A stretch of 64,000 nt of DNA from Saprospira grandis DSM 2844 (GTDB taxonomy: Bacteria; Bacteroidota; Bacteroidia; Chitinophagales; Saprospiraceae): contig NZ_JH719942.1 in assembly GCF_000275825.1 (NCBI RefSeq), positions 813,600 to 877,599 on the forward strand, written 5' to 3'. Position numbers and translations under genes: made by a program. Below, piece by piece: positions 1 to 8,565 of this stretch; position 1 is the stretch's first letter, and every line of letters begins with the position of its first letter. The notes under the pieces were generated by a model. The model searched no databases. It was given only the letters and a program-made list of their open reading frames with translations, and had not been told where the DNA came from.

Positions 1-44
1 AACTTCTTGCTTCGGCCCCACACCCCAAAAAAACTCCCCTAATT

Positions 45-3000
45 ATGCTAAAAAAAAGCCTTTACCTCCTCCCCTTTCTCTTGCCCCATCTTCTGCTGGC
101 CCAAACCGCCGAAGAGTATCTAGAACAGGCCCAATCGGCAGAAAGCCCAGCCGCGGCTCAGACCCTCTACCAACAAGCTGCCCAAAAATTTAAGGCCCAA
201 GGCCAAGCCGATCAATATCTACAAGCCCAAGCCGAATGGATCAAGGGCCAAATGAATGATTTAGGCTATGCCAATAGCCGAAAATTACTAGAAAACGCCA
301 TTAAAGAAGGCCAAGAAATGCTCGGGATGCAGGGCCAAGGTATGGCCCTACTTCATAAGTACCTAGGCTATACCTACTACTATGAAGATAACCTGATTGA
401 TGCCACTCCAACCCTAGAAACCGCCCTGGCACTAAGAGAAAAAGCCAACCCCAATGACCCCGAACTCTTTCGAGATTTTTTCAATCTAGGGGTCGTTTAC
501 AACAGTTTTGGAGCCTACCAAAGAGCTAATGCAAAATTAGCAAAAAGCTTGGCCCTCGCTAAGCTAAATAAAGCGGAAGAAACAGTCATTTATCGCATTC
601 AAATTGAGCTAGCCAATAACTTAACCCTCTCCTTACGCTATAAGGAGGGCCTCCAATTACTAAATGCTATAGAGCCTAAACTTAAAAATCTAGATCAAAA
701 AGCAAGTAATCAACGCCTGCAAGCTTTCTTCTATACTAAAAAAGCTAATTCCATCTATGAACAAGCAACTACCTATAAGGAAATGCTTCAAGCGGCCCTA
801 ACAGAAAAAAAAGCCCTTGCATTTTATGAAGCTGGACAAGATAAAGTAAATAGCATAGTATCTAAACTCAAAATCATAGAGTTTTATAGGCTGGCCTATG
901 TAGACAAGCCTGATGAAACTTATATGAAAAAAGCTTTTAATTTTTTTGAAGAGATAGATAAAAGTAGCCTAACCCCTTACCAATTCAATAAGTATTTAAC
1001 TATGGCGACTTTTTTTAGTAGCCATAATCAGAACGCTGCTTTTTCCTCTCAAAAAATAGAACAGGAGATTAACCAACTAATAAAGTCCCCTCAACTTACC
1101 ACTTTCAGTAAAAGTAACTTATTTTCTACTCTTGCTACATTAGCTGCAGCTCAGAAAAAATGGACCAACACCCAAGAACAGCTAGATATGGCAGGCCGCG
1201 CACTCTTAAAAGAAGGTGCAGAAGTAGAAGGAAATATTTCCAAAAGTTGGGTAAATCAGATTAGCCATCTCGATTTATTTTCCACTGTGTTGATCCGAAA
1301 AATACGCTTCTACCAAGAGCAATACGCCCAAGAAAAAGACAAAGCCCTTTTAGTGAAAAGCTTGGCCCTTATGGAGGTCTATGATGCTGTAGTAGATGAA
1401 ATCCGCAAACAGCTTAATGAATCTGGAGGACAAATGGCTTGGTCTAGCTTCTTAGTAGTAGACTACAAATATGCGCTCAATGCCTGCTATATTTTAGGCC
1501 AAGAAGACCCTCAATACCTAGAAAAGGCGTTCTATTACTCAGAGCGAGCAAAAAGCTTTTTGCTCTTACAGTCTTTTCAGGCAGCAAAAGCCAGACAAGA
1601 AGCGGGCTTGCCTCAGCAACTACTGGAGAAAGAGGAGGGCTTCCGCCAAACAATTACCGCTCTTAAGCAGGATATTTTTCAGTATAAGCAGGCGGGCCGA
1701 AGCAAGGAGCAAGCCGCCCAAAATTTAGAAAAAGAACTGTTGGCCCAAGAAACAGCCTTTAGCAACTTTCAAAAAGAGTTGCAAGAAGATTATCCAGCCT
1801 ATTATCAAATGCAATATGAGTTGCCTATCCGCGACCTAAAGAGCTGCCAAGCGGCCTTGGCCCAAAACCAAGGGCTGCTAGAGTTCTTTGTTGGAGAAGA
1901 ATATACTTATAGCTTTGGCATCCAAAAGGACCAAATTCAACTAAAACGCCATAAAATTAGCCGAGATGGGCTAAGCAAACGCATCAAAAGCTACCGTAAT
2001 AGCATTTATGGGCATTATTTGGGCCTAGGCAAAAAAACAGAGGAGAGCTACAAAGAAGATGCAAAGGCTTTTTATGAGCAAGGGTTGGCTTTTTATCAGG
2101 ACCTTATTGCGCCCTTGGGCAAACTGCCTGAACGGCTCATTATTGTGCCCGCTGGAGCTTTGGCTACTTTGCCCTTTGAGCCAATGATTACCGCTAAGGT
2201 GGAGCAGCCCACAAATTATCAAACGCACCCTTATTTGATCCAGAAACACGCCATTAGCTACAACTATTCAGCAACACTTTGGCAAGAAATGAAGGAACGC
2301 AAAGGCCCTCAGGCTAAAAAAGAACTTTTGGCTTTTGCCCCTGAGTTTGGGCAGGGAGCAGCTTCTTTTGTGCGGGGTCGACGCTTTGCGCTTTCTCCAC
2401 TTACTTATAATAAAAGAGAGGTGGAACGAGTCCGTGAAATTTGGGGCGCAGGCGATATTTTTATGGGCCAAGAAGCAACTGAAGATAAATTTAAAGCGCT
2501 AGGCGAAGACTATAAAATTATTCACTTTGCCACCCATGGCATGGCCAACGACCAAGATCCAGATTTCTCGCTTTTGGCCTTTACCGAAATTGCCGATAGC
2601 ATAGAAAATGAGTTTTTGTATGTGAGCGATATTTACAATATGCAGCTCAAAGCCGATTTGGTGGTCCTTTCTGCCTGCGAAACAGCCTTGGGAGAGCTCA
2701 ATGAAGGTGAGGGCAGTATTTCTTTGGCTCGGAGTTTTTCTTATGCTGGGGCCAAAAGTATTTTTACCACCCTTTGGTCGGTAAATGACCAAGCGACCTC
2801 GGCCTTGGTAGAAAACTTTTACTACAACCTCAAGCAGGGCATGCCCAAAGACAAGGCCCTACAAAAAGCCAAAACCATGTTTTTGGCGGCGGGCAATCAT
2901 GAAACCTCGCATCCTTTTTTATGGTCACCTTATATTTTGATTGGCGATAGCCAGCCTATTAACAGCCCTTCTTCGCTTTGGGGGTATGGCCTAGGTGCTG

Positions 3001-3065
3001 CGGGAGTTCTTTTATTGGGCGGCGGTTTTCTTTGGTTTAGAAGAAGAAAAAAGCAAGAAGCCTAA
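45..3065 (+). CDS. Secreted/membrane-anchored TPR-CHAT protein
   Basis: The N-terminus is a signal peptide (hydrophobic residues 4-19, ending LLLAQ). Helical TPR-like repeats fill about residues 20-520, followed by a charged coiled-coil stretch (about 525-590). The last 300 residues are a CHAT domain, the caspase-like peptidase fold: His831 in HFATHG and Cys878 in LSACET are the expected catalytic dyad. A single membrane helix (about 978-998) and an RRRKK tail close the protein. A signal peptide plus a C-terminal helix with a basic tail would place the CHAT domain outside the cytoplasm. CHAT proteins are proteases or decayed proteases used in signalling and cell death; the substrate here is unknown. 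It stands alone, converging on ftsK. Confidence 0.85.
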   Translation: MLKKSLYLLPFLLPHLLLAQTAEEYLEQAQSAESPAAAQTLYQQAAQKFKAQGQADQYLQAQAEWIKGQMNDLGYANSRKLLENAIKEGQEMLGMQGQGMALLHKYLGYTYYYEDNLIDATPTLETALALREKANPNDPELFRDFFNLGVVYNSFGAYQRANAKLAKSLALAKLNKAEETVIYRIQIELANNLTLSLRYKEGLQLLNAIEPKLKNLDQKASNQRLQAFFYTKKANSIYEQATTYKEMLQAALTEKKALAFYEAGQDKVNSIVSKLKIIEFYRLAYVDKPDETYMKKAFNFFEEIDKSSLTPYQFNKYLTMATFFSSHNQNAAFSSQKIEQEINQLIKSPQLTTFSKSNLFSTLATLAAAQKKWTNTQEQLDMAGRALLKEGAEVEGNISKSWVNQISHLDLFSTVLIRKIRFYQEQYAQEKDKALLVKSLALMEVYDAVVDEIRKQLNESGGQMAWSSFLVVDYKYALNACYILGQEDPQYLEKAFYYSERAKSFLLLQSFQAAKARQEAGLPQQLLEKEEGFRQTITALKQDIFQYKQAGRSKEQAAQNLEKELLAQETAFSNFQKELQEDYPAYYQMQYELPIRDLKSCQAALAQNQGLLEFFVGEEYTYSFGIQKDQIQLKRHKISRDGLSKRIKSYRNSIYGHYLGLGKKTEESYKEDAKAFYEQGLAFYQDLIAPLGKLPERLIIVPAGALATLPFEPMITAKVEQPTNYQTHPYLIQKHAISYNYSATLWQEMKERKGPQAKKELLAFAPEFGQGAASFVRGRRFALSPLTYNKREVERVREIWGAGDIFMGQEATEDKFKALGEDYKIIHFATHGMANDQDPDFSLLAFTEIADSIENEFLYVSDIYNMQLKADLVVLSACETALGELNEGEGSISLARSFSYAGAKSIFTTLWSVNDQATSALVENFYYNLKQGMPKDKALQKAKTMFLAAGNHETSHPFLWSPYILIGDSQPINSPSSLWGYGLGAAGVLLLGGGFLWFRRRKKQEA

Positions 3066-3080
3066 TTTGGTCCAGAAAGG

Positions 3081-3312
3081 CGCGAAGCGCCTTGGCCACA
3101 ACAAACCCTTTAGGGTGCAGTTCGACGACCAGAGGGAGTAACCGATCTGCAGGCAGGGCTGGCTCAAAGGGCCGTCAGGCCCGCAGGCCTAGCGATGTGA
3201 AAGGGGGGCCACAGGCCCGACCGAGTTTTTGAGCGTAGCGAAAAACGAAGGGCCGAGCAGACCTGCGAGCCCTGAAACGTAGCGCCGACGAGCGTAGCGA
3301 GGCGGAGGCCCC
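3081..3312 (-). repeat. Modular GC-rich intergenic repeat R1 (type A, reverse)
   Basis: The type A unit covers 3186-3312, read on the minus strand from GGGGCCTCCGCC to the tail ATCGCTAGGCC. The variable hairpin is a GTTTTT/AAAAAC stem. A second module at 3096-3142 holds the ACAACAA...TTCGACGACC...GGGAGTAA signature seen again at 6908, 11622, 19163, 49378, 58693 and 59168. It lies between convergent genes. Confidence 0.85.
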
Positions 3313-3325
3313 AAAACATCATAAA

Positions 3326-3356
3326 AAAGCCCAATACTTAGCGTACTGGGCTTTTC
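3326..3356 (-). terminator. Intrinsic terminator of ftsK, probably bidirectional
   Basis: AGCCCAATAC pairs with GTACTGGGCT (one mismatch). An A-run on the left gives the U-tract for the minus strand; T-rich sequence on the right could serve the CHAT gene as well. Confidence 0.75.
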
Positions 3357-3357
3357 T

Positions 3358-5955
3358 TTATTTAAAGCTCAACTTATTTTTTTGGTCTTTAAGGTGTTTG
3401 AGGTATTCCTCCAATTCGATTTCATCCATAAAGAGGACATCTCGGGCTTTGGAGCCTTGATTGGGGCCTACAATGCCGGTATGTTCTAGTTGGTCCATAA
3501 TGCGGCCAGCGCGATTGTAGCCCAATTTGAGGCGTCTTTGGATCATGGAAGTAGAGCCCGATTGATTGATAACGACCAGGCGGGCCGCATCCTCAAAATA
3601 CTCATCTAGATCGTGTAGCACTTGGCTGAGTTGGTCGCCACCGCTACCGCCCTCCTCGCCATAAGTGGGCAGATAATAGGGTTCTGGATAGCCAGGTTGC
3701 TCGGCAATATGTTCAATAATTCGCTCCACTTCGGGGGTATCGACAAAGGCACATTGGAGGCGGATCAGGGTAGATCCTGAAGAAAGCAACATATCTCCTC
3801 GGCCAATGAGTTGTTCGGCTCCGCCAGCGTCCAGAATAGTTCTGGAGTCAATTTTTGAGGCTACTTTAAAGGCTAAGCGGGCGGGAAAGTTGGCCTTAAT
3901 GACCCCGGTAATAATGTTTACCGAGGGGCGCTGTGTGGCAATAATCAGGTGGATCCCCACGGCTCGGGCCAGCTGTGCGAGGCGGCCAATGGGCAGCTCG
4001 ACCTCTTTGCCTGCGGTCATGATAAGGTCGGCAAATTCATCAATGACCAAAACGATAAAGGGTAAAAAGCGGTGGCCTTTTTCGGGATTGAGGCGGCGAG
4101 CCACAAACTTGGCATTATACTCATTGAGGTTACGCACCCTTGCTTTTTTGAGCAAATTGTAGCGTTCATCCATTTCTACGGTTAGGGAGTAGAGGGTTTG
4201 AACTACCTGAGCGGTTTCGGTCACGATGGCCTCTTCTTCGCCGGGCAGGTAGCCCAAAAAGTGCGAAGCGATGGCATTATAGGGCGAAAGCTCTACCTTT
4301 TTGGGGTCAATCAGGATAAGTTTGAGCTGAGAGGGGTGTTTTTTATAGAGCAGGCTGGCAATGATGGTGTTGATTCCCACCGATTTACCTTGGCCCGTGG
4401 CCCCTGCAATCAGCAAGTGAGGCATTTTGGCCAAATCGGCGACAAAAACCTCATTGGAAATGGATTTCCCCAAGGCGATGGGCAGGTCCATTTTGGCATT
4501 TTTAAATTTGGGCGAGGCCAGCACCTCTTTGAGAGAAACAATCTGTTTATTGCGGTTGGGCACCTCAATACCGATCGTTCCTCGGCCAGGAATGGGGGCA
4601 ATAATCCGAATCCCCAAAGCGGCCAAACTCAGGGCAATATCATCTTCTAAGTTCTTAATTTTAGAGATACGCACCCCTGGGGCGGGCACAATTTCATAGA
4701 GGGTGACGGTGGGCCCGATGGTCGCCTTAATTTTAACGATTTCGATTTTATAGTTGAGTAAGGTCTCAATAATTTGGTCCTTATTCGCTTCTAGTTCGGC
4801 CCGATCGATAACGGGTTTTTGGTCCTCATAGCTTTCTAGCAAATCTAAAACGGGGCTTTCATATCGGGGCAGCTCTAGAGTGGGGTCATAGGGTTCGATA
4901 TGGTCCGAGTTTTCCTCTGCGATGGCTACATCTTGGGCCAATTTGTCTTGATCAGACAAGAGCTCTACATCTAGTTCTCCATCCGATTCGGCCTGTTCTT
5001 TCTTTTTGGCCTCTAGATTGAGTTCGAGTTGGTTTTCGGTCAGGCCCTTTACTCGTTCTTCCAATTCTTTGCTCTTGCTTTTCTTTTCTGCTTTGGCTTC
5101 TTCCGCCACAAGTCCTTCGGCCCGCAGGCGTTGGTCTTCGGTATGCTTGGGCAGCTCAGCCTCTCGCTCTTCTTGCGTTCGGGGGCGAAGCGTTTTGGGC
5201 TCTTCTTTTTCTTTGAGGCTTTCGTTTTTATCCCCTGCGGCCTTTACATCTTTGGGTTTAGGCTGATTTTTGGGCAGCTGTTCGGCCTGAAAGGGGCTTT
5301 CGCCTTTGATAAAATTGTTAAAGACTCGGCTTAGGCTGCGCAGCACTGTTTTTGGGGCCAAGCTCGACATAAAGAACTGCGGGGTCCATTCCTGAAAGTT
5401 GGGGTTGCGTAGCCAGACCAAAATAATTAGGGCAATAAAAATTAGCATGCCCACAATGCCCGCCGTTCCCACAAAAGAAGAGAGCGAGCCAATAATTAGG
5501 GCACCAAAACTCCCGCCCCAAGGAAACTGAGAGCTAGCCGACTGAAAAATAAATTGTAGCAAACAACTGGTCCAAACCATACTGACCAAGCCCCGACGAT
5601 AAATTTTGAGCATAGAGCGAATCCCCTCGCCCATTACCAAGTTGTAGCCCGTTTTATAAAACAAGCCCACAAAAACATAGGAGGAAATCCCAAAGCCCCA
5701 ATAAAAGAAGCTATGCGAAAGCACCGCCCCCAAACGGCCCAACCAATTACTCATCTCTTGCGGACGAAGCAGGATGGCCCAATAGGCTTTGTCCCAATCT
5801 TGTTTCCAGGTAAATAGATAAGAAGTAAAGGCAATCAGTAAATAAAGTGATATAAAAATGAGAAATAACCCAATCATTTTGGGCCAACGCTCGTCTTTAT
5901 AAAAATTCATGGAGATTTGTCCTCCAGACTTCTTTTTTTTCTTGGCTTTAGACAT
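3358..5955 (-). CDS. ftsK: DNA translocase FtsK
   Basis: FtsK/SpoIIIE ATPase that pumps chromosomal DNA at the division septum and promotes dimer resolution. From the ATG at 5955 the protein is 865 residues: a basic start (MSKAKKKKK), four membrane helices within about residues 25-190, a charged Glu/Lys-rich linker to about 380, the alpha domain, the RecA-like motor with Walker A GATGQGKSVG (near 515) and Walker B LVIDEFADLI, and a C-terminal winged-helix gamma domain (QRRLKLGYNRAGRIMDQLE). The reading frame extends to a TTG at 5985, but the ATG is preferred because it begins the usual basic N-terminus. The length is normal for Bacteroidota FtsK. Confidence 0.96.
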   Translation of the reverse strand: MSKAKKKKKSGGQISMNFYKDERWPKMIGLFLIFISLYLLIAFTSYLFTWKQDWDKAYWAILLRPQEMSNWLGRLGAVLSHSFFYWGFGISSYVFVGLFYKTGYNLVMGEGIRSMLKIYRRGLVSMVWTSCLLQFIFQSASSQFPWGGSFGALIIGSLSSFVGTAGIVGMLIFIALIILVWLRNPNFQEWTPQFFMSSLAPKTVLRSLSRVFNNFIKGESPFQAEQLPKNQPKPKDVKAAGDKNESLKEKEEPKTLRPRTQEEREAELPKHTEDQRLRAEGLVAEEAKAEKKSKSKELEERVKGLTENQLELNLEAKKKEQAESDGELDVELLSDQDKLAQDVAIAEENSDHIEPYDPTLELPRYESPVLDLLESYEDQKPVIDRAELEANKDQIIETLLNYKIEIVKIKATIGPTVTLYEIVPAPGVRISKIKNLEDDIALSLAALGIRIIAPIPGRGTIGIEVPNRNKQIVSLKEVLASPKFKNAKMDLPIALGKSISNEVFVADLAKMPHLLIAGATGQGKSVGINTIIASLLYKKHPSQLKLILIDPKKVELSPYNAIASHFLGYLPGEEEAIVTETAQVVQTLYSLTVEMDERYNLLKKARVRNLNEYNAKFVARRLNPEKGHRFLPFIVLVIDEFADLIMTAGKEVELPIGRLAQLARAVGIHLIIATQRPSVNIITGVIKANFPARLAFKVASKIDSRTILDAGGAEQLIGRGDMLLSSGSTLIRLQCAFVDTPEVERIIEHIAEQPGYPEPYYLPTYGEEGGSGGDQLSQVLHDLDEYFEDAARLVVINQSGSTSMIQRRLKLGYNRAGRIMDQLEHTGIVGPNQGSKARDVLFMDEIELEEYLKHLKDQKNKLSFK

Positions 5956-6001
5956 GCTTTTTGCTGAAAGTTTTGCGAAACCCAAATTTAAGGAAAATTA
6001 G

Positions 6002-6009
6002 TAGCTTTG
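6002..6009 (+). promoter_or_regulatory. Possible -7 box (TAGCTTTG) for the 6136 gene
   Basis: The sequence matches the Bacteroidota -7 consensus TAnnTTTG about 125 bp upstream of the start. No convincing -33 TTG lies at 19-21 bp. Confidence 0.3.
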
Positions 6010-6135
6010 CCAGTCCTCTAGCAAGAAAAGCTCGTTTATCCCCTATAGCCCTAGACCTAGGGCCGCAAAAGCGAAACAAACACCCCAAATTTTACGTTTT
6101 TAATTCAATTTAGCCCCCTCAAACCTCCACCGCCT

Positions 6136-6885
6136 ATGAAATTTATCCTCTACCTCTTTTGCCTCCTCGGCGCACTCTCTACTTTTGCCCAAAATGACAA
6201 TACCCCCAACCATCAACATGAAGTGGTTCTTGGGGGCGGCCTACACAGCCGAGGCTATATGTTCGGCGGGACCTACAGCCATTTTTACCAGCCAAAACGC
6301 GCCTTCTTAGGCCAAGCCCAATTTGCCTATATTAAACACCCCAAAGAACGGGTGATGGACAATGATAACAATATTTCTATTAGCAATAGCGGCCAAAGCC
6401 GATACACTTTTGGCAAACAAAATAGCCTCTACAGCCTCCGCCTAGGCGCTGGCCAACGCTTTTTCCTCTCGCCCAGAAGCCGCAAACAAAATCTCGCCCT
6501 CGCCTGGAGCTATACCGCCGGCCTCAACCTCGGCCTGCTCAAACCCTATTATCTCGACCTCATCTACAGAACAAGCAATGATGGCGTAATTATCCGCTCC
6601 GAAACCTATTCCGAAGATAATCGCTATAAGTTTTTAGACCCCCTAGATATTAACGGCGCATCTAGCTCTTCTATGGGCTGGGACGAGCTCCAAGGCCGCA
6701 CAGGCCTCTACCTCCAAGGCAGCCTCTACTTTGATTTTGGCCCCAGCGACCAAATCGCCAAAGCTATCGAAATTGGCCTCTCTGCCGACTATTTCTTCCA
6801 AGAAATGCCCATTATGCTCGAACAGCCCGACGAACGCCTTTTTGTCAATATTTTTATCCACTTTTATCTAGGTAAACGCTGGTAA
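6136..6885 (+). CDS. Secreted protein, probable outer-membrane beta-barrel
   Basis: This 249-residue protein has a clear signal peptide (residues 1-18, ending STFAQ). The mature part alternates short polar turns with strands rich in Tyr, Phe and Gly (GGGLHSRGYMFGGTYSHF, FDFGPSDQIAKAIEIGLSAD) and ends in FIHFYLGKRW, typical of small Bacteroidota beta-barrel proteins. No catalytic motif is visible and I do not recognise a named family. Its neighbours (ftsK divergent, lipA downstream beyond a repeat) say nothing about its role. Confidence 0.7.
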   Translation: MKFILYLFCLLGALSTFAQNDNTPNHQHEVVLGGGLHSRGYMFGGTYSHFYQPKRAFLGQAQFAYIKHPKERVMDNDNNISISNSGQSRYTFGKQNSLYSLRLGAGQRFFLSPRSRKQNLALAWSYTAGLNLGLLKPYYLDLIYRTSNDGVIIRSETYSEDNRYKFLDPLDINGASSSSMGWDELQGRTGLYLQGSLYFDFGPSDQIAKAIEIGLSADYFFQEMPIMLEQPDERLFVNIFIHFYLGKRW

Positions 6886-6889
6886 TTTG

Positions 6890-7150
6890 AGGCCTTCGCT
6901 GCGGCGGTTACTCCCTTCGCTCGTCGAACTGGCGCCCTAAAGGGCTTGTTGTCGTTCTGGGGCTCACTGATGTTTTGGGGCCTCCGCAGCTTCGCTGCGG
7001 CGCTACGTTCCGGGGCTCGCAGGTCTGCTCGGCCCTGCGGCGCAAGCGCCTGGGTCTGCGGCTGCGCCGCCCCCCTGCACATCGCTAGGCCAATCTGCGG
7101 CTGCGCCGCACTGCGCCTTCGGCGCAGCCCAACTGAACTTAATTGGCCTA
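6890..7150 (+). repeat. Modular GC-rich intergenic repeat R2 (type A, forward)
   Basis: The type A unit runs 6977-7091, from GGGGCCTCCGC to ATCGCTAGGCC. Its variable stems are CCGCAGC/GCTGCGG, GGCGC/GCGCC and GCGGC/GCCGC. A TCGTCGAACT module (6908-6954) precedes it. A further arm to 7148 closes with ATTGGCC against GGCCAAT. Confidence 0.85.
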
Positions 7151-7256
7151 AATTCCTCGGCTTTTGGGCAAAAAACAGTAATTTTGCCCCCATTCTTTTC
7201 CATCAGCTAACCGAACAGAAGCCAATTTCTGCTGTTCTCAAAATAAAACTTGCTGT

Positions 7257-8147
7257 ATGTTCGAACTTCCAATCGTTGAATCTAAAAAAGAACGCCGCAA
7301 AAAGCCAGATTGGCTTCGGGTGAAACTCCCCATCGGCGAGAATTATAGAAAGGTCCGCGATTTAGTGGACCAATATAAACTGCATACCATTTGCCAAAGT
7401 GGCCACTGCCCCAATATGGGCGAATGCTGGGGCGAAGGTACTGCCACCTTTATGATTTTGGGCAATGTCTGTACCCGCTCTTGTTCTTTCTGTGCCGTGG
7501 CCACGGGCCGCCCACCAGAATATGATGAGGATGAACCCCAAAGAGTGGCCGAGGCCGTCCGCCTCATGCAGGTCAAACATGCAGTCCTCACTTCCGTCAA
7601 CCGAGATGAACTCAAGGACCGAGGCGCCGCTATCTGGCACCAAACTGTTCGGGCCATTAAAGAACAATCACCCCAAACCACTATCGAAACCCTCATCCCC
7701 GATGTGCGCGCCAATTGGGAAGCCCTAGAAACTATGATTTCTGCCGGCCAAGAAGTGGTTTCTCACAATATGGAAACCGTAGAATCGCTCTACCGCAAAG
7801 TACGCCCCCAAGGAAAGTACAAACGCAGCTTAGAGCAAATCCAACGCATCAAAGACTATGGCAAACGGACCAAAACAGGAATCATGGTCGGCCTAGGCGA
7901 AAGCAAAGAAGATGTCTTCAAAATCATGGACGACCTGCTCGAACATGGCTGCGATGTCCTCACTATTGGCCAATACCTGCAACCTACCAAAATGCATATC
8001 GAAGTGGCCGAGTATATCCATCCCGACCTCTTTGCAGAATATGAGCAAGTCGGCCTAGAAAAAGGCTTCGACTTTGTAGAAAGTGGGCCCCTCGTCCGCT
8101 CTTCTTATCATGCAGAACGACATGTTTATCCCAATCAGAAGAAATAA
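7257..8147 (+). CDS. lipA: Lipoyl synthase LipA
   Basis: Radical-SAM enzyme that inserts two sulfurs into protein-bound octanoate to make lipoate. Both clusters are visible: the auxiliary Cys46-x4-Cys51-x5-Cys57 ([12 protein letters not shown]) and the radical-SAM Cys72-x3-Cys76-x2-Cys79 (CTRSCSFC). The conserved C-terminal RSSYHAE that contacts the auxiliary cluster is also present. The length of 296 residues is standard. It stands alone between repeats. GcvH, a classic lipoylated substrate, is encoded at 30661-31041. Confidence 0.97.
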   Translation: MFELPIVESKKERRKKPDWLRVKLPIGENYRKVRDLVDQYKLHTICQSGHCPNMGECWGEGTATFMILGNVCTRSCSFCAVATGRPPEYDEDEPQRVAEAVRLMQVKHAVLTSVNRDELKDRGAAIWHQTVRAIKEQSPQTTIETLIPDVRANWEALETMISAGQEVVSHNMETVESLYRKVRPQGKYKRSLEQIQRIKDYGKRTKTGIMVGLGESKEDVFKIMDDLLEHGCDVLTIGQYLQPTKMHIEVAEYIHPDLFAEYEQVGLEKGFDFVESGPLVRSSYHAERHVYPNQKK

Positions 8148-8174
8148 AAAAAAGGCCCTTAGGGGCCTTTTTTA
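8148..8174 (+). terminator. Intrinsic terminator of lipA
   Basis: AAAGGCCC pairs with GGGCCTTT across a short loop, followed by six T, directly after the lipA stop codon. Confidence 0.85.
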
Positions 8175-8175
8175 G

Positions 8176-8396
8176 TTTATAATTGTTTGGCGGTTGTTTT
8201 TTTGAACCCGTAGGTTGAAACCCACAGCAACCAAAAGGCCATACTAAACGCAATAAAAATGAGCCGAGGGTTGAAACCATCGGCCCATAGCAAACAAAGG
8301 CTTTAGCTCGCTTTTGCATAGACCCATAACCATGGGCTGAACGCAAAACTACCCAACCGCCGAGGAAAACAGCCAAAAGAAAAAAGACAGCTGAGC
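8176..8396. other. Non-coding gap, nothing recognised
   Basis: About 220 bp between the lipA terminator and repeat R3. It holds two similar short phrases (GTAGGTTGAAACCCA near 8210 and GAGGGTTGAAACC near 8265), but no ORF, tRNA or terminator that I can support. Confidence 0.4.
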
Positions 8397-8510
8397 GGCC
8401 TAGCGATGCGAAAGGGGGCGGCAAAGCCGCAGACCGAGGAGCGAAGCGACGAAGGGCCGAGCAGACCTGCGAGCCCTGAAGCGTAGCGCCCGCCGAAGGC
8501 GGGAGGCCCC
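8397..8510 (-). repeat. Modular GC-rich intergenic repeat R3 (type A, reverse)
   Basis: The unit runs from the CTAGGCC-like tail at 8397 to the GGGGCCTCCCGCC head at 8510. The head stem is CCCGCC/GGCGGG. The central variable hairpin is not clearly self-complementary in this copy. It lies between convergent genes. Confidence 0.8.
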
Positions 8511-8543
8511 AAAAAAAACAGCAGTCCAAAACTGAACTGCTGC
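8511..8543 (-). terminator. Probable terminator of the 8566-10665 gene
   Basis: AGCAGT pairs with ACTGCT, with an eight-base A-run on the left that becomes the U-tract on the minus strand. Confidence 0.55.
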
Positions 8544-8565
8544 TTAAAAAATGGAGCAAAATGGC

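Noticed and set aside
45-3065. Link of the TPR-CHAT protein to the type III-E CRISPR (Craspase) system
   Set aside because: No gRAMP gene, CRISPR array or Cas gene is present, and the protein is exported.
8303-8512. ORFs crossing the GC-rich repeats, with recurring phrases such as SQVCSALRRF or GARRSARPCG
   Set aside because: The same peptides arise wherever the repeat occurs, in different frames and with no start context. They are by-products of the repeat, not genes.
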